Of a stretch of 64,000 bases of DNA, positions 35,501 to 47,597 are shown piece by piece. Position 1 is the first letter of the stretch. Every line of letters begins with the position of its first letter. The notes beneath the pieces were generated by a model. It searched no databases. It was not told the origin of the DNA and was given only the letters and a program-made list of their open reading frames with translations. Origin of the DNA: Morchella semilibera. Its lineage: Eukaryota; Ascomycota; Pezizomycetes; Pezizales; Morchellaceae. Made by a program: the position numbers and the translations under genes. The DNA is taken from NCBI GenBank assembly GCA_009192285.1, contig WBVU01000003.1:5505517-5569516 (forward strand), in the 5' to 3' direction.

Positions 35501-36050
35501 AGCAGCTTTTCTCACCCCAGTGCGTCCTTCGCCCTAATGACCTCTGTCGCCACTACGCTTCCGTGCATGAATCCAGGGACTCCGTATATCATGTTCTTAA
35601 CTGCCTCTCTGCCCCAGTGGTACACTGTATCTCTATCACTTACTACCAGGGTTGATTCTTATTACATGCCTTTTTCCCCGCCTGTGACCTGGGTTAGACT
35701 TGAGTGTTCCCTACCTAAAATACTAATTAACCTAATTTTGGGAAGGTTCGTACGACAACTTTACCTTATACTTTTCATACCTCATAAGATCGCTCGACAG
35801 CCCCTACGCGCTCTATTATTACTTAGTTAGAGTTCGATTGTTACTTGTAATAGCTTAATAGGTGACAGGTCAACTCTCCTTATCAGTTTCAGGACTCATT
35901 GCCACAAAGCAGAGTGTATACTATGTCCCTAAGACTTTTAATAATCTTTTCTTATGTACAATACCCCCTTTGAAACTTTTGACGCTCATTATACTATCGC
36001 GCCATAGAGTTCCTCTTTGTCCGCAAGAACGCATATCATCGCCCCACAAC
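32600..36050. other. gene-free stretch with dispersed short repeats
   Basis: A roughly 30-bp word like AATGCCCGACCGTATTCCG, with GTATACGCA after it, occurs near 33485, 34987, 35295 and 35355 with changes. The stretch 33820-34270 is a degenerate array of CTGGCTTCCACC-type units about 20-40 bp apart. T/A-rich TATATA runs lie near 34465. No frame has a recognisable domain. Confidence 0.4.
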
Positions 36051-36059
36051 CCCCCCCAG

Positions 36060-36975
36060 ACTCCAGAACTATCTTCTACACTCGCCCTGACTCCAGCCCT
36101 GGAAGCTTGAAGCCATTGGGAAGCCACACCTAAATAACTTTTTTCCAACGATGGACGGGCGCAGTTAACTCACGTTCACACGTTGTGGAATCGCGATTGT
36201 AAAGCGAGTCATAATCCATGATTCTGGATCAGATTCATGATATTTAGACCCCTCCACCTACGTATGTGAAAATGCTTTTTCGACTACTTTATATGCACAT
36301 GGGAACTTGGTTTTCTGGTGCGTGGAACATGGCTTTTGCCTTTTGGCGAATAGGAACATGATTTTTGGGCGCATGGAAGCCATTAGGAAGCCACATCCAA
36401 ATGGGTCCCTACCTCTGCCCTCGCTTCCGCACCATGGAAGCCATCTCGAAGCAACATGCATATAGCCTTCTGCCAGTGACAGTTGGGCGCAGTGAATCCT
36501 CGTTCGCGACCTTACATATGGAGTAGCGATTCTTAAGCGAGTGATGATCTATGCTTCTATATCGAATGCATAGTTTCACCTGCAGCTGGGAATATGTGTT
36601 TTGGAGCACGGATTCGTGGGTTTTGGCGCATGGAAATATGCTTTTTTGGTAGTATGGAATTGTGGTCTTTAGACTGCTCCACATAAAGGAATAATTTTCG
36701 ATCATTTCACATCTATATGGAAGACGGAGTGCACCTTCGTCGGGCTTGGGAGGTCAAGACAATAAGTGTAGAAGGGGATGATTTCCTTAACCGGAAGCGG
36801 ACCCAATTTCTTCTAGTCGAGCTTCCTCAAGTTTCGTATTTCTAGTTATTATAAATATTATATCTTCCACAATATATTTTGGGGCGCTTTGCGTTAACTG
36901 CTTTGTTGCCAGTAATTCCTTGTCGTATATTTTATAGTTACATTCCGCAGGTGTGAACCTCTTTAAGAACATAGC
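36060..36975 (-). mobile_element. decayed gypsy-derived repeat, copy A
   Basis: The minus-strand frame at 36787-36972 fuses an RNase H-region string (FTPAECNYKIYDKELLAT) to an integrase-end-like string (SAPKYIVEDIIFIITRNTKL), which implies an internal deletion of a gypsy polyprotein. Downstream (36060-36700) is a long non-coding part with two copies of a block built on GAAGCCATTRGGAAGCCAC and GGGCGCAGT. The same order recurs at 53780-54975. Copy A lacks the 123-bp MITE present in copy B and gives its empty site at 36510-36532. Confidence 0.65.
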
Positions 36976-36999
36976 TGAATATAGCTTCCCTTGTTCAGC

Positions 37000-38760
37000 A
37001 TGCTAAGTGTCACAGCTCAGCTTCCTGTACCCCATGTATTGAATATCACACTAACAAGAAAGCAAAACAGTGCAAAAATCAGCCTGATTTTGTATCGGCC
37101 ATTCATTTCATATTGGTACACAAGTTCTAGGGCAAAATTAATAGTATACTTGAAGTGGGTTCTCAATAATAGTATGTTGCAAAGTGGATACTGAAGTTGG
37201 TCATATATAATAGAGTCTAGATCTCAAACGCCGAATCATAATTATACATTGTTGTCCATTGCTGTCACAGCTCAGCCTCCTGTATTGCCTGCCATCAAAG
37301 CACCTCCAGAACAGGGTTGTTGTACAGAATGGGATCGATGTCGTAATCAGGGGAACGGATTAGGAGGGAGCTCAGGTGATAGGATGCATATGTAAGCGCT
37401 AGTGATATTTGGGTATTTGAGGTTTTGAAACGGATTAGGCTATTTTCATATTTTAGGGGATAGTTGAGCATTATTTCCGGTGAGTTTATAGTTGGCAAGT
37501 CTTTTAACTATAGGAATAGTTTCCTAAGCAACCAATCCAGAAATACCTTTCCGTTAATGGTCAGAAATTAGTTTCTGCATTAAAGAAGTAGTTGAATTTG
37601 TTCATAACTATCGCGGATCGAAGCTTGGACGAGGACAATATGTGCCAAGGTACACAACAAAGACAAAACGAAATGAGGAATGAGGTGAAGGATGAAGGAC
37701 GGTACAAGGTGGGGGACGAGGCAGAGACTATCAATGTCCTTGACATTGTCATTGTCCTCCGGGGGGCAGGGATTGTCTTGGCAATGTCTAAGGGTTCGAG
37801 CAAGCGAGGGGGAGGGCACTAGATGAATAAGTTAGTTTTCTTACCTCAAGGTTTTAGTAAGTCAGCTTTGATACAATCGTGAGATTTACTTATTCTAGGC
37901 CATGAGTCACATAATCTTTTAACAGATGTAGTTGAAGTTATGATTTCTGAGTAGGGGTCGTTTGAAATCATTATCAACAATGCCCAATTAATACCCCGCA
38001 TTTCGGTTCATGCAGGGACAGTGTGGGGTAAGCTTATCGATAAGACATTGATTGCTGTGCGGCTCAAGAGGATTGGTGCCTCGCTTAATTTTGGTGTGGC
38101 TAGCGCCCCGCACCGGCCCCAGACCCGTTCCCGCCCCCGCCTGTTGCCAAACCCTAACCTTGGTCTGGGGGATTTGTAATATTAAATTGTGTGGTGGAAG
38201 AGATTCGATGAGTAAAGTAGTCTGGTCTTGTCTCGTGCCATCACTAATTCCTCTACAAGGTCACGTATTCAGACCGTACTCGTGTCACTTCCATCCTACC
38301 CCAGGCCCGATCGATTGATTGATACTTCGTAGGCTATGACATAACATTACCTCCCACTCTCATAACCTTACCTCCCACTCTCCGGAGGCAGGGTAGAATC
38401 TTCCTCTTCCAAAATTCAAAACAAAACATAAAACACAAAATCAACAAAATCAACAGAAACGACACCACCCCCTCTCCCTTTCCGCCCTGACTCCTGCCTG
38501 ACCTAGTGCGCTCGCTATCTCGAGACTCATCATTCACTTAGGCCGCATTCTACCTAAACTTCAGCACCCGGCGAAACCGTCAAAATAGTTACAAATTATC
38601 CCCAGCAAATAATCCAAGACCCATAAACATAATAAATAAAGAAACGCTCCCTGCAACATATTGGAGTAAAATTGGGAAATCGGTTAATGATCACCTCTCT
38701 CTAGTGACTGTTTCCATCCTGGGGTTTCCGCCGTAATGAAATATTGATCCTGAAACTCTT
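37000..38760. other. gene-free stretch with repeat relics
   Basis: 37265-37420 is related to 2210-2380. 38331-38450 is a LINE-type 3' tail (minus strand) with a local duplication of CCTCCCACTCTC. A telomere-like AACCCTAACC lies near 38150. No supported gene. Confidence 0.4.
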
Positions 38761-38864
38761 AGGCATTGGAGATACCTTCTGCCACACGGCCTGACCCAAG
38801 CAATTCCTCTGTGGGAGCTAACCAGACATTTCCTCGTCGGCGACAGCGTCGATAAGGGTTTTTA

Positions 38865-41800
38865 CTATTCTTGTATGGCCATTGCGAGAGCCAAGTGGAG
38901 AGCGGTGCCGTGCTTGCCGACCAGAATTTCGAAATCGGCGCCAGCATCCAGAAGTGTTTTGACTATCTCTGTTTTTCCGTAGCGAATCGCAGCGTAAAGA
39001 GCCCTACCGTGCTCTCCCCCCTCCGCATTGACATCGGCGCCGGCTGCTATAAGCATTTCTATTATCTCGCGATGGTCATCTCCCCAATTACAGCGGTCAA
39101 TGCAGATATCATGGCAAATATCGCTAGCAGCCGCAGCATAGAGGGCGGTACCGTACGCCGCCCCACTTGGGATATTAAAATCTTCGCCAACGTCCAGAAG
39201 AGTGTCGAATGTTCTTATATCACCATGGCCGGCCGCGCAGCACAGGGCGATACCGTACATCTCCACCTGGATATTGATATCGACACCATGATCTAGGAGT
39301 ACTTTGATCGTCCTGTAATGGCCACCGTCCAGAGCTGCGTGATAGAGAGCGTTACCGTATTCTTTTGCCCCGATATACATATGCATGTGGACACCAGCAC
39401 CAGGTGATAGAAGCGTTTTGACAATCTCCGTATGGCCCTTGCCAGCTGCGATGTAGAAAGCATCTACGTATTCTTGAACAGGGATATTCACATCTTCGCC
39501 AACATCCAGAAGCCTTTTTGCCATCTCCATATCGTTCCAGCGAGCCGCGTAGGAGAGTGTTGAACCGTAGTACTCCCCATTAATATTATCGTGGGCGCCG
39601 GAAGCACGAAGTAGTTGAACTACATCTGTCTTGCCCTCCGTCCATGCAATTTGGAGAGGATAACTGCCCTTGGCCCCTCGCCTATTAACATCGGCACCAG
39701 CACCCAATAGTATTTTTACTATTTCCCTCGAGCCTGTGTAAGCCGCAGCTATCAAGGGGCTACCGTGAGACCCGCCCTCGGCATTGACATCGGCACCAGC
39801 ACGTATAAGTAGCTGAACAATCTCCGCTGCTCCGGGTCCACAGCTTTGTGCAGCTGCATAGAGAGCCGTACCCTGATCCTTGCTCCTCTGGGTAGTGACA
39901 TCTGCGCCAGCACCCAGAAGCATTTTAAATATCTCTATGTGGCCACGGTCAGCCGCAATCCTGAGAGCGGTACCATCCGTCCCGAGCCGATTGATACCCG
40001 CCTTAGCATCCAGGAGCATTTTAACTATCTCTGTACGGCCCCGGAGCACCGCGCACGAGAGGGCGGGGTTGCACTTATCATTGTAATTGACATCAGCGCC
40101 GTTATCGATAAGCATTCGGACCGTCTCCACCAATCCACTATTCAAAACCGCGGCGCAGAGAGCGATACTAATAGCCTTAACATCTGTGCCGGAATCGAGA
40201 AGTGCTTTTACAAAGTTGTCCAAGCCCCGCGAAGCCACCTGCTCGAGCGCGTAACTCTTGGAACTCAACAGGTTGGGATCCATATCGTCGACCTTGGCAC
40301 CAGCGTCTAGAAGTATTTGTGCTGTCTCTGGATTGCCCTCGGTAGCCGCAACCCAGAGAGCGGAGCCGCGACCCTTTACCCTTATTTCGGGACCCACCTT
40401 GGCGCCCGCCTCCAGGAGGGCTTCAACTATTCTTGGCGATCCCCCGGACTTAGTAGCAGCGGCCCAATAGAGGGGACCGTCCTTCTCGATGTCGGCACCA
40501 GCAGTGATAAGTGCTTTGACAGTCTCTACGTCGCCACGACGAGCTGCCTCACAGAGGAGAGTGTCACCACTCTCACCTATTTCATTGACGTTGCTACCAC
40601 CGTCCACGAGGGCTTGGACTACCCCTGAATTGCTTTCGCCAACCGCGACATCGAGAGTGTCACTTTCAATGTGCGCACCGTATTCTAGGAGCACCTTGAC
40701 AACTGCCACATTTCCAAGTGCTACGGCGTGGAAGACAAGAGATGGGTTTATACCCCCGAAGCAGCCGTCTCGACCTGCGCCACGTTCGAGAGCGATCCGA
40801 ACCGCCATAGCCATGCCCCGCGCAGCAGCCCACGTCACAAAATCAAGCTCATTTTCCTCCGATGCGCACGCATCCGCTCCCTCCTGAAGCAGAAACAAGA
40901 CCATCGGCTCGCACCCAGAAAAGACTGCAGCTTTAAGCGGAAGAAATCCATCAGAACCGCGGGACTTAATTTCACAGCCGCGACCCAGCAATGCTTTCAC
41001 CGCAGATACCGACCCACCACGGACCACGTCGTGGAGCACTGCCATCAGCTCCTCTTTTTCGACCGCGTTCGGGTATAGCTGGAAATATAGAGGTAGCAAA
41101 TCTAAACCCGATAATAGACCTAACGGGCTAAGATTAAAGCTACTTCTACTACGGAGCTCGATCCACTCCTCTCCCGTTTCCTCGAGAATATCCCAATCGA
41201 TTCTTTCCCACCTCGGGCTCCCGCGTATTTGAAGGATAACTGCTCGAACTTTATTGTACCTCTTTTCCGTTAAAACCTTTACGAACTTCAGGAGACATGC
41301 AGGAAGCGGGTTCCCAGCCTCATGCAAATGGTGACCGAGAAAGTCGCATGCGTACCCTAAAAGGTCTCGTGGAAACCAGGGGGCCAGGTGGATGACCTCA
41401 AACGCACCCTTTTCCCCATAGTTTTTGAGTTTGACTGAGCTGAGGTATACCAGTATGCTTTGGGTAACGAAGGTACTCGCATTTACACCCTTGGAGGGCT
41501 CTAGACCCCTGGCTCTTAAAAACTCTTGGACGGTGAAATGGATTGGTCTTATTGTCCCGCAATCATTGGTGATGAGCCCGCGGCAAGAGGATAGAACGGC
41601 GTCCGCTGGATACCCTCTTAAATTCCCATTAAAATATGGGCTCTCGGGAGGTTTGAGGCTCACAGCAAATAATAACTCTTTTATTGTTAATGGTCTCTTC
41701 GTGGTAATGATCCAGGCTAATGTGCGGTGTGCCAGCATTTTCGTGGCTTCGTTCTGGTCGTTAATTCCCACCATAATACGGTTGTAGGTAGCCTCCATCG

Positions 41801-41889
41801 TAGCTGGAAGTGAGTCTAAGGCATCCCGTATTTCTTCTTCTCCTGGCTGCTCGTAGATGAAGTCAAGTTGACATTTCACCCATAAGAAC
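38865..41889 (-). CDS. intact ankyrin-repeat exon of the NACHT-ankyrin gene
   Basis: The last exon stays open for just over 1,000 codons. It starts just after the 87-bp intron 41890-41976 (GTAAGT donor at 41976, GATGCTAACGAG branch region, acceptor at 41890), and the joined codons give GMFLWVKCQLDF, the usual start of the post-NACHT helical region. ITTKRPLTIKELLFAVSL and RPIHFTVQEFLRAR mark the winged-helix region. Then come about 20 ankyrin units (for example TALYAAAQSCGP, AEIVQLLIRAGADVNAEGG). Near 38880 a missing base ends the frame early. The next frame continues NGHTRIVKTLIDAVADEEMS to a stop at 38818. The long open frame suggests recent inactivation upstream. Confidence 0.75.
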
Positions 41890-41976
41890 CTTCAAGTCTC
41901 GTTAGCATCGTACCTCGTGTTTTTATGGGTTGGCGGGGGAGGTGGGGGGGGGGACATGTTCCTCCACTGTACTTAC
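41890..41976 (-). other. intron 6 of the NACHT-ankyrin gene
   Basis: Minus-strand GTAAGT donor, a C-rich middle, GCTAAC branch string and AG acceptor. Splicing joins GGA-AT to G-TTC and restores GMFLW, a hallmark string of fungal NACHT proteins, which supports the boundary. Confidence 0.8.
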
Positions 41977-42034
41977 ATTCCGTTCGATTGTTTCAACAAC
42001 CTAGTCTGTATCTCTCCTACCAACCTCTTACTGA

Positions 42035-42171
42035 CATCAGCAAACTCAACTTATGACTGGAGTCTCCCAGCAGTCTCCCGGGTCTCCTGAGAGTCTCCTG
42101 AGACTCCTGGATATTTTTTGAGTCTTATGAGGCTCAGGAGACATCAGGAGACAAATCAAGTCTTGCTGATG
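42035..42171 (+). mobile_element. 137-bp miniature element, copy 3, inside NACHT exon
   Basis: Same ends and length as copies 1 and 2. GA flanks it on both sides. On the coding strand the exon reads DHFSF before it and KRLVGEIQTRLL after it. Removing the element plus one duplicated dinucleotide gives an uninterrupted reading frame (FSFSKRLVGE), which independently fixes both the element ends and the 2-bp duplication. The insertion adds 139 bp, so it shifts the frame and adds a stop within the element. Confidence 0.95.
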
Positions 42172-43642
42172 GAAGCTAAAGTGGTCGTGTACTCTCTTTT
42201 TCAACTGATAGCTGACATATTTTGCGATATCTTCGTCAACTTTAGCCACCTCCACAGAGATGATCAAAAAGTTAGCAGACTGAACCTTTCGCTGGATATC
42301 CGCTTCTAGTCGACTAGCGATGAAGAGTTTCATCCTACAAGAGCTTTTATTTGAGAGTTGTACGAGATACTCGACGAGGTCCGTCCGGCTTTCTTTGTTG
42401 TATTCGTCTAGCACGTCCATAACCAGGAATACTTGTTCGAATGAGTTAAGTACTTGCTGGAATACACCCTCAATTTCGGAGCGTCCTGGCTGGATATTGT
42501 GATCGATACAGGAATTGTAGAGGCCATGTAAGGGTTCTGGAAGCCTGTTCATTTTACGGCACAGCTGCTTAGTCCATATTCTCAAAACATCCTGCGGTCC
42601 CTGGTTGAGGGTGACCTGAAAATTAAAGAAGATATAGGCTATTCCTATGCTCTTGTCGCTCTTATGCCATCTATTGATATCTTCTAGCAGAGTAGATCTG
42701 GCTCATAACCTGTTAACGGTTTTATGTAGAGATGGGCGGTGCATAGTTTAATGAACGTTAAGACCGATTTTCCCACACCAGCTATAGTCTTGTCAGCAAC
42801 TAAACAAACTTTCTGAATACTCTTCTGGCGACGCACGTTTACCATGACACCATAACAGTGACATTTCTGGTCCTCCTATCCATTCTCTAACCCCCGGTGA
42901 GTCTAGAAACCACTGTCCAGTGTTCTCATGTCTCTTCCTATATATGCGGTCGTGATCCTTCTCCGGTTCAAGATTAGATAGCCAAGCCAGGATCAATTGA
43001 TTTTCCGCACCACGGCGCTTCGAGTGGTTCAGTCCGAATTCATCTTCGAAACGCTTGCGTAGGTGCTCCAGCGGGTCATCACACTCTCCTCGGCTCTGTA
43101 TTAACAGTTGATACGGAGGATATGTGCTCGCGGTATCAATCTTGGGGCCATGGATTGATAGCAGCTTAAGCATACGAGGATCCTCTGTAATTTTCAATCG
43201 TGAGTGCAATGTTGTTCCCTCAATACTATACTCGTCGTGATCCTCTGCATTTGGATTAGCATGTCCGAGTGTTAGGAGGATTGATACGAGTAAGTGTTCA
43301 TTCTTCGAGACGGCAAGTCGGAGCTTTGAGTTGATCTCAGCCTGGCTCTTGCCAATGGCTTGTTCCATAAGGTTCGGTTTGTGAATATCCAACGAGACCA
43401 TTGAGGGTGCATGTAAGCAATGAATGAGTCGATGACGTACCAATATGATCCAGCAAAACCCTAAAGCGCTCGCGAAGGGTCATATATGCGGCGTTTCGCG
43501 GGTTATCAAACTTGACGAGAGATGAGTAGTCCCCTTCGGCGCTTTGTACATCCTCGAGATTTGACGGAAGGCGCAGAATGGAAGATGCCTTCTCCACAGC
43601 CGTGTAGAACTCTTCAGTTCTCGCCCACTTATCCAAGCGATC
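42172..43642 (-). pseudogene. NACHT ATPase and linker exons of the NLR gene
   Basis: Exon 43642-42837 encodes DRLDKWARTEEFYTAVEKAS, a long linker and NTGQWFLDSPGVREW just before the ATPase. A 55-bp intron (42782-42836, GTGCGT donor, GCTGAC branch) joins CHGK to PGVGKSVL and completes the P-loop. The next exon holds WHKSDKSIGIAYIFFNF, then Walker B VFLVMDVLDEY, then KLFIASRLEADIQRKV (sensor-like). Single-base shifts are needed near 43453 and 42685. All nucleotide-binding motifs are otherwise present. Confidence 0.65.
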
Positions 43643-43720
43643 CTAGAGTCCACACAAGTTTCAAATTAATTGCCTGTTACCTGACCTTCTAATGCAAACT
43701 GCTAGGGGGCGGAGGCAAAC

Positions 43721-44314
43721 CTTTTTCACCTTCCTTGTCTGTATAGTCTCCTGAAAGCTCATAATTCTGAAATGTTCCTCCTCAGCATATTTTATAAATG
43801 ATTTAAGATGATCAGGACCCCTTTCAACGTCGTGGACGAGTTCCAGACAAGGCGATCCATCCCCAACCATTTCCACTATATCGTCAAAGAGAAGGCCTCT
43901 ATGTGGCGTGCCGAAGACGATGATCGCTTTTGTCATGTTGAACAAGCTACCTCTGCGCTGTCTATCCTTAACAATAGCCTTCCCATCAATGTTAGCTTCT
44001 TTTTGACTGTATGTTACCCAAGGCTAGGTGTGTGTTAGTGCCGGTTAATACCGGCGGCGTTTCTTTAAACTCAAAGCTAGGAGTGGCATCAAAATGATGC
44101 TACCTCCCCGCACTATCTACAGAGCGCTAAATAATCCATCGGGCCGAAGTTGTATCTGTCGCGACAACGCCAGTAATTTTGTGTACTCACATCTGCTATG
44201 ATAATACCCCCAAATCTATGGCCAATCAGCGCTATAGGTCGTTCCTTCTCCCTCGCATACAGATTAGCCGATCAATTCCATTGCAAACTTGATCCTCAAG
44301 GGCCGTCTCCCGGC
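43721..44314 (-). pseudogene. hydrolase-like exons of the NLR gene
   Basis: Exon 44314-44191 (AGRRPLRIKFAMELI, shift, ANLYAREKERPIALIGHRFG) and exon 43978-43721 (MTKAIIVFGTPHRGLLFDDI) flank a 212-bp intron (GTGAGT donor, GCTAAC branch). The nucleophile motif GHSxGG of this alpha/beta-hydrolase-like domain reads GHRFGG, so the serine is missing. An extra G near 44268 shifts the frame. The exon lies only 34 bp from the gypsy insertion. Confidence 0.65.
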
Positions 44315-44347
44315 CTTACTGCTGCCAGTATCTCTAGACATTACTAT

Positions 44348-44352
44348 ATAGG
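44348..44352. repeat. target-site duplication of the gypsy element, left
   Basis: ATAGG immediately precedes the element and recurs at 50514-50518 immediately after it. A 5-bp duplication is typical of Ty3/gypsy elements. Confidence 0.9.
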
Positions 44353-44850
44353 TCTCAAGGAGGGGGTGGCGGAGTAGCTTCGTTCCACAGGGCACGAGTT
44401 ATAAAAGGAGTAGAGTGGGGCAGAGAGTCCACAAGGATTCTCTGATCGCAACGTGTAAGCGAAGGTACCAGTAGATGGCTCTCTCCGGGGACATAGAAGG
44501 TAGGTAGGCGACAGCGATACGTCTTGGTAGGGAGAGGTATGAGAGTTTAGACAGCGATAGTCACTAGAAGTAGAGACTATGAAATATATTGAATACTAGT
44601 TACAGAAGACGTTGCATGAAGAAAAAAGAGAAAGAAAGAAAGTACAGGAGTAGGCACGCCGGCCTTCCTTATATACCCGATACCCTACTGCCAAGCATGA
44701 CTCATACCCTTGCGTAACCCCCACTATGACTCACTCCCTTGCGCAACAGAAATCCATGGAAACTATTCTGACTCATATCCGCCTCCCAACGCACAATAAT
44801 CCCAGCCCTGCCAATCTTTCCAATCCTCCGTCCCTAGTATATCCATGAAA
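44353..44850 (-). repeat. 3' LTR of the gypsy element
   Basis: 498 bp, the same length as the other LTR. On the plus strand it runs from TCTCAAGG to ATCCATGAAA. The ends are T...A rather than TG...CA on the element strand. It contains the last codons and the stop of pol (44763). A purine tract with eight G lies just upstream (44853-44864), a probable polypurine tract. Confidence 0.9.
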
Positions 44851-47590
44851 GTAGCCCCCCCCTTCAAGCGCGAGCTCCTGCGAGCTTTAATCTCCTCCGG
44901 CCCTGGCTTACTCAGATAACGTATATGAAAGGTATCAACGGCGGCAGTCTGTTCATGATATTCCACCGGTTCCCACGTAGGATCTGTATACCCGGTCCAC
45001 TTAACGTAATACTGAAGTCCCTGCTTCCTATGGTGCCTCGAATCTAAAATTTCTTCAACTTCGAATTCCTCTTCTTGATCGACAATCACAGGTGGTGGCG
45101 GCGGTGGTATTTGGCCTGCTACAGGGTCGACGGCGGCAAGATCGAGTAGCGAAACATGGAAGACGGGATGCATCTTCATAGAGCGAGGGAGGTTCAAGCG
45201 ATAGGCATAGGGTGATACAACCTCCTGAACAGGGAAGCGTCCTAATCTTTTCCAATCAAGTTTCCTGGACTTCCGTGCTGTCCGAATATTCTTTGCCGAG
45301 ACGAACACCATATCCCCAACCTCATATCTCGGGGCGGGAGTGCGCTTCGCATTCACTGACTTCTCTTGTTGATCTTGGGCTGTTCTTAATTGTGTCCGTA
45401 GATAATCATGCAACTCCTTCATTCTTTCTGCGAAGTTGTGGGCATCTAGACTAGGCGGGGTTTTCTCTGGCTTCCAAAGGTCCATAGTAAATCGGGGATG
45501 GTAACCATAGTTGGCAAAGAAGGGGGTAGCTTTAGTAGAAGCTGAGACTTGATTATTCGCTGCAAACTCTGCCATTGGTAACCACTTGACCCAATCATCC
45601 TGTTGATAAGATACGTATCCTCGAAGGTATTGTTCCATCACCGCATTTAACCTTTCTGTCTGGCCGTCGGTTTCTGGGTGAAAGGCTGTCGACATCCTGG
45701 CTTCGACCTTAAGCTGTGTACAAAGAGACTTCCAGAACTTGGCTGTAAACTGGGTTCCCCTATCGGACGTAATAAACAATGGTAACCCGTGCAATTTCCA
45801 AACATGTTGTAAGTATAATTTGGCTAGCTCTTCAGCATTAACCGTGGTATTGCAAGGTAGGAGGTGGCGCATTTTCGTCAATCGATCCACGACTACCAGT
45901 ATAGCATCGTAACCCTCGCTTTCCGGTAAGCCCGTAACGAAGTCCATGGAAATCTCTCTCCAGGGTTGCTCCGGGATTGGTAGTGGTCGAAGTACTCCAA
46001 GTTTTCCATGTGTCGTCGGTTTGCTCCGCTGGCAGGTATGGCAGTTCCGGATGTACTGGCCGATATAGTCGCGCATATTTGGCCAATAGTAATCTCTACT
46101 GATCAGCTCGAAGGTTTTTTCCCTGCCGGGGTGTCCTGCTGAGGGAGCATCATGATATTGCTTCAGAATTTCCAGCTTTAGGGGTATATGATCAGGAACA
46201 TATATGCTTTCGCGATACAGGAGGCGGCCGTCCACTTCGGTACACTCTGCTAGGGATATTTTCTTGCAGTGCTTCGTATCCGTCTGTCGTAAATCCAGAA
46301 TTCTTTGGGGGAATGGGTCAGCTTGATATCCTTCATCAAATAATTTCTGTAGGAGGGCATTCTTTTCAGCGGGTTCATTTGCCAAAGAACCCGCCAACAA
46401 ACTCAGCTTAGGATCTAAATTTTCCCTCTTTAGCACCGTTTGGCTCTGGTGTAGTAGCCTTTCATCTCCTTCTCCAGGGAGATCTCCTGATCTCCTAGTT
46501 AATGCATCCGGTTTTCCGCCTTGTTTCCCCGGCCTATATTTGATAACAAAATCAAAGCGTGATAAATATTCGGCCCATCGCACCTGCCTTCTGTTGAGTT
46601 GCTTGGTTGACATAAAATACTCGAGGTTCTTATAGTCGGAAATAACCTCGATCGGGTGCTTAGCTCCCTCCAACTCGGGTCTCCATTCCTCGAAACATCT
46701 AATTATTGCCAATAATTCCTTATCATAGATCTCATAATTGCATTCCGCAGGTGTATGTTTTTTGGAGAAGAATGCAACAGGGTGTAGCTTCCCTTGTTCG
46801 TCGTATTGGGATAGTACGCCTCCGGCAACATAGTCCGAGGCATCGGTTTCCACTGTAATTGGTTTTTCAGGATCGAAGTGGATCAAAACGGGGGCGGTGG
46901 TAAAAGCGTCCTTCAGGGATTGGAAGGCGGCTTCTGCTTCCGAGGTCCATACAAAGGGAATATTCTTCTTTGTCAATTTGGTAAAGGGAGTAGCCAATTT
47001 AGAAAAGCCGAGAATAAAACGACGATAGAAATTTGCAAACCCTAGGAAAGCTTGCACATCCTTGACTGACTTAGGGATAGTCCATTCTTGTACCGCCAAT
47101 ACCTTATGAGGGTCCATACGGATGCCGTTGGGTTCGATGATCAGCCCGAGATAAGTGGTGCGTTGAGTATGAAACTCGCATTTCTCTGGCTTCAACAGGA
47201 TCTCATTTTTCTGCAAAACTTCCAGTATTATTTCAACGTGTTGCTCGTGTTCTTCAAGGGAGTCACTATAAATAAGGTTATCATCCAGATAGGCTGTACA
47301 GAATTGATCCAGATGTTCCCTGAGACAATCGTTAATGAAATGTTGAAAAGTAGCGGGGGCGTTAGTAAGACCGAATGGCATCACGGTGTATTCGAAGTGA
47401 CCGTAGCGGGTCCTAAATGCTGTCTTCCACTCCTCCCCTTCGGCTATACGAATTTGATTATACCCCTGTCTCAGATCCAACTTAGTATACCACTTAGCTT
47501 TGGAGAGACGGTCCAAAGTTTCCCGAATTAAGGGTAATGGTTATCGATTCTTAATCGTCAGCTCGTTTAATCCTCGGTAATCCACGCAGT
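44763..47590 (-). CDS. pol: gypsy pol: reverse transcriptase, RNase H, integrase, chromodomain
   Basis: The frame runs from just after the inserted 137-bp element (HCVDYRGLNELTIKNR) through a TAA near 47530 and is then open for 917 codons from 47516. RT: KLDLRQGYNQIRI, VMPFGLTNAPATFQ and the catalytic AYLDDNLIYS. RNase H: ETDASDYVAGGVLSQ. Integrase: zinc motif HPGREKTFELISRDYYW through CHTCQ, then catalytic D (MDFVTGLP), D (TSDRGTQF) and E (HPETDGQTERLN). The C-terminal chromodomain has EVEEILDSRHHRK and YVKWTGYTDPTWEP, which in relatives guides insertion to heterochromatin. The last 88 bp lie inside the 3' LTR. The motif set is complete, but the 5' breaks should prevent a full polyprotein. 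Confidence 0.9.
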
Positions 47591-47597
47591 GGCGAAG

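Noticed and set aside
38871-41078. Plus-strand frames opposite the ankyrin exon
   Set aside because: Antisense shadows of the ankyrin repeat codons.
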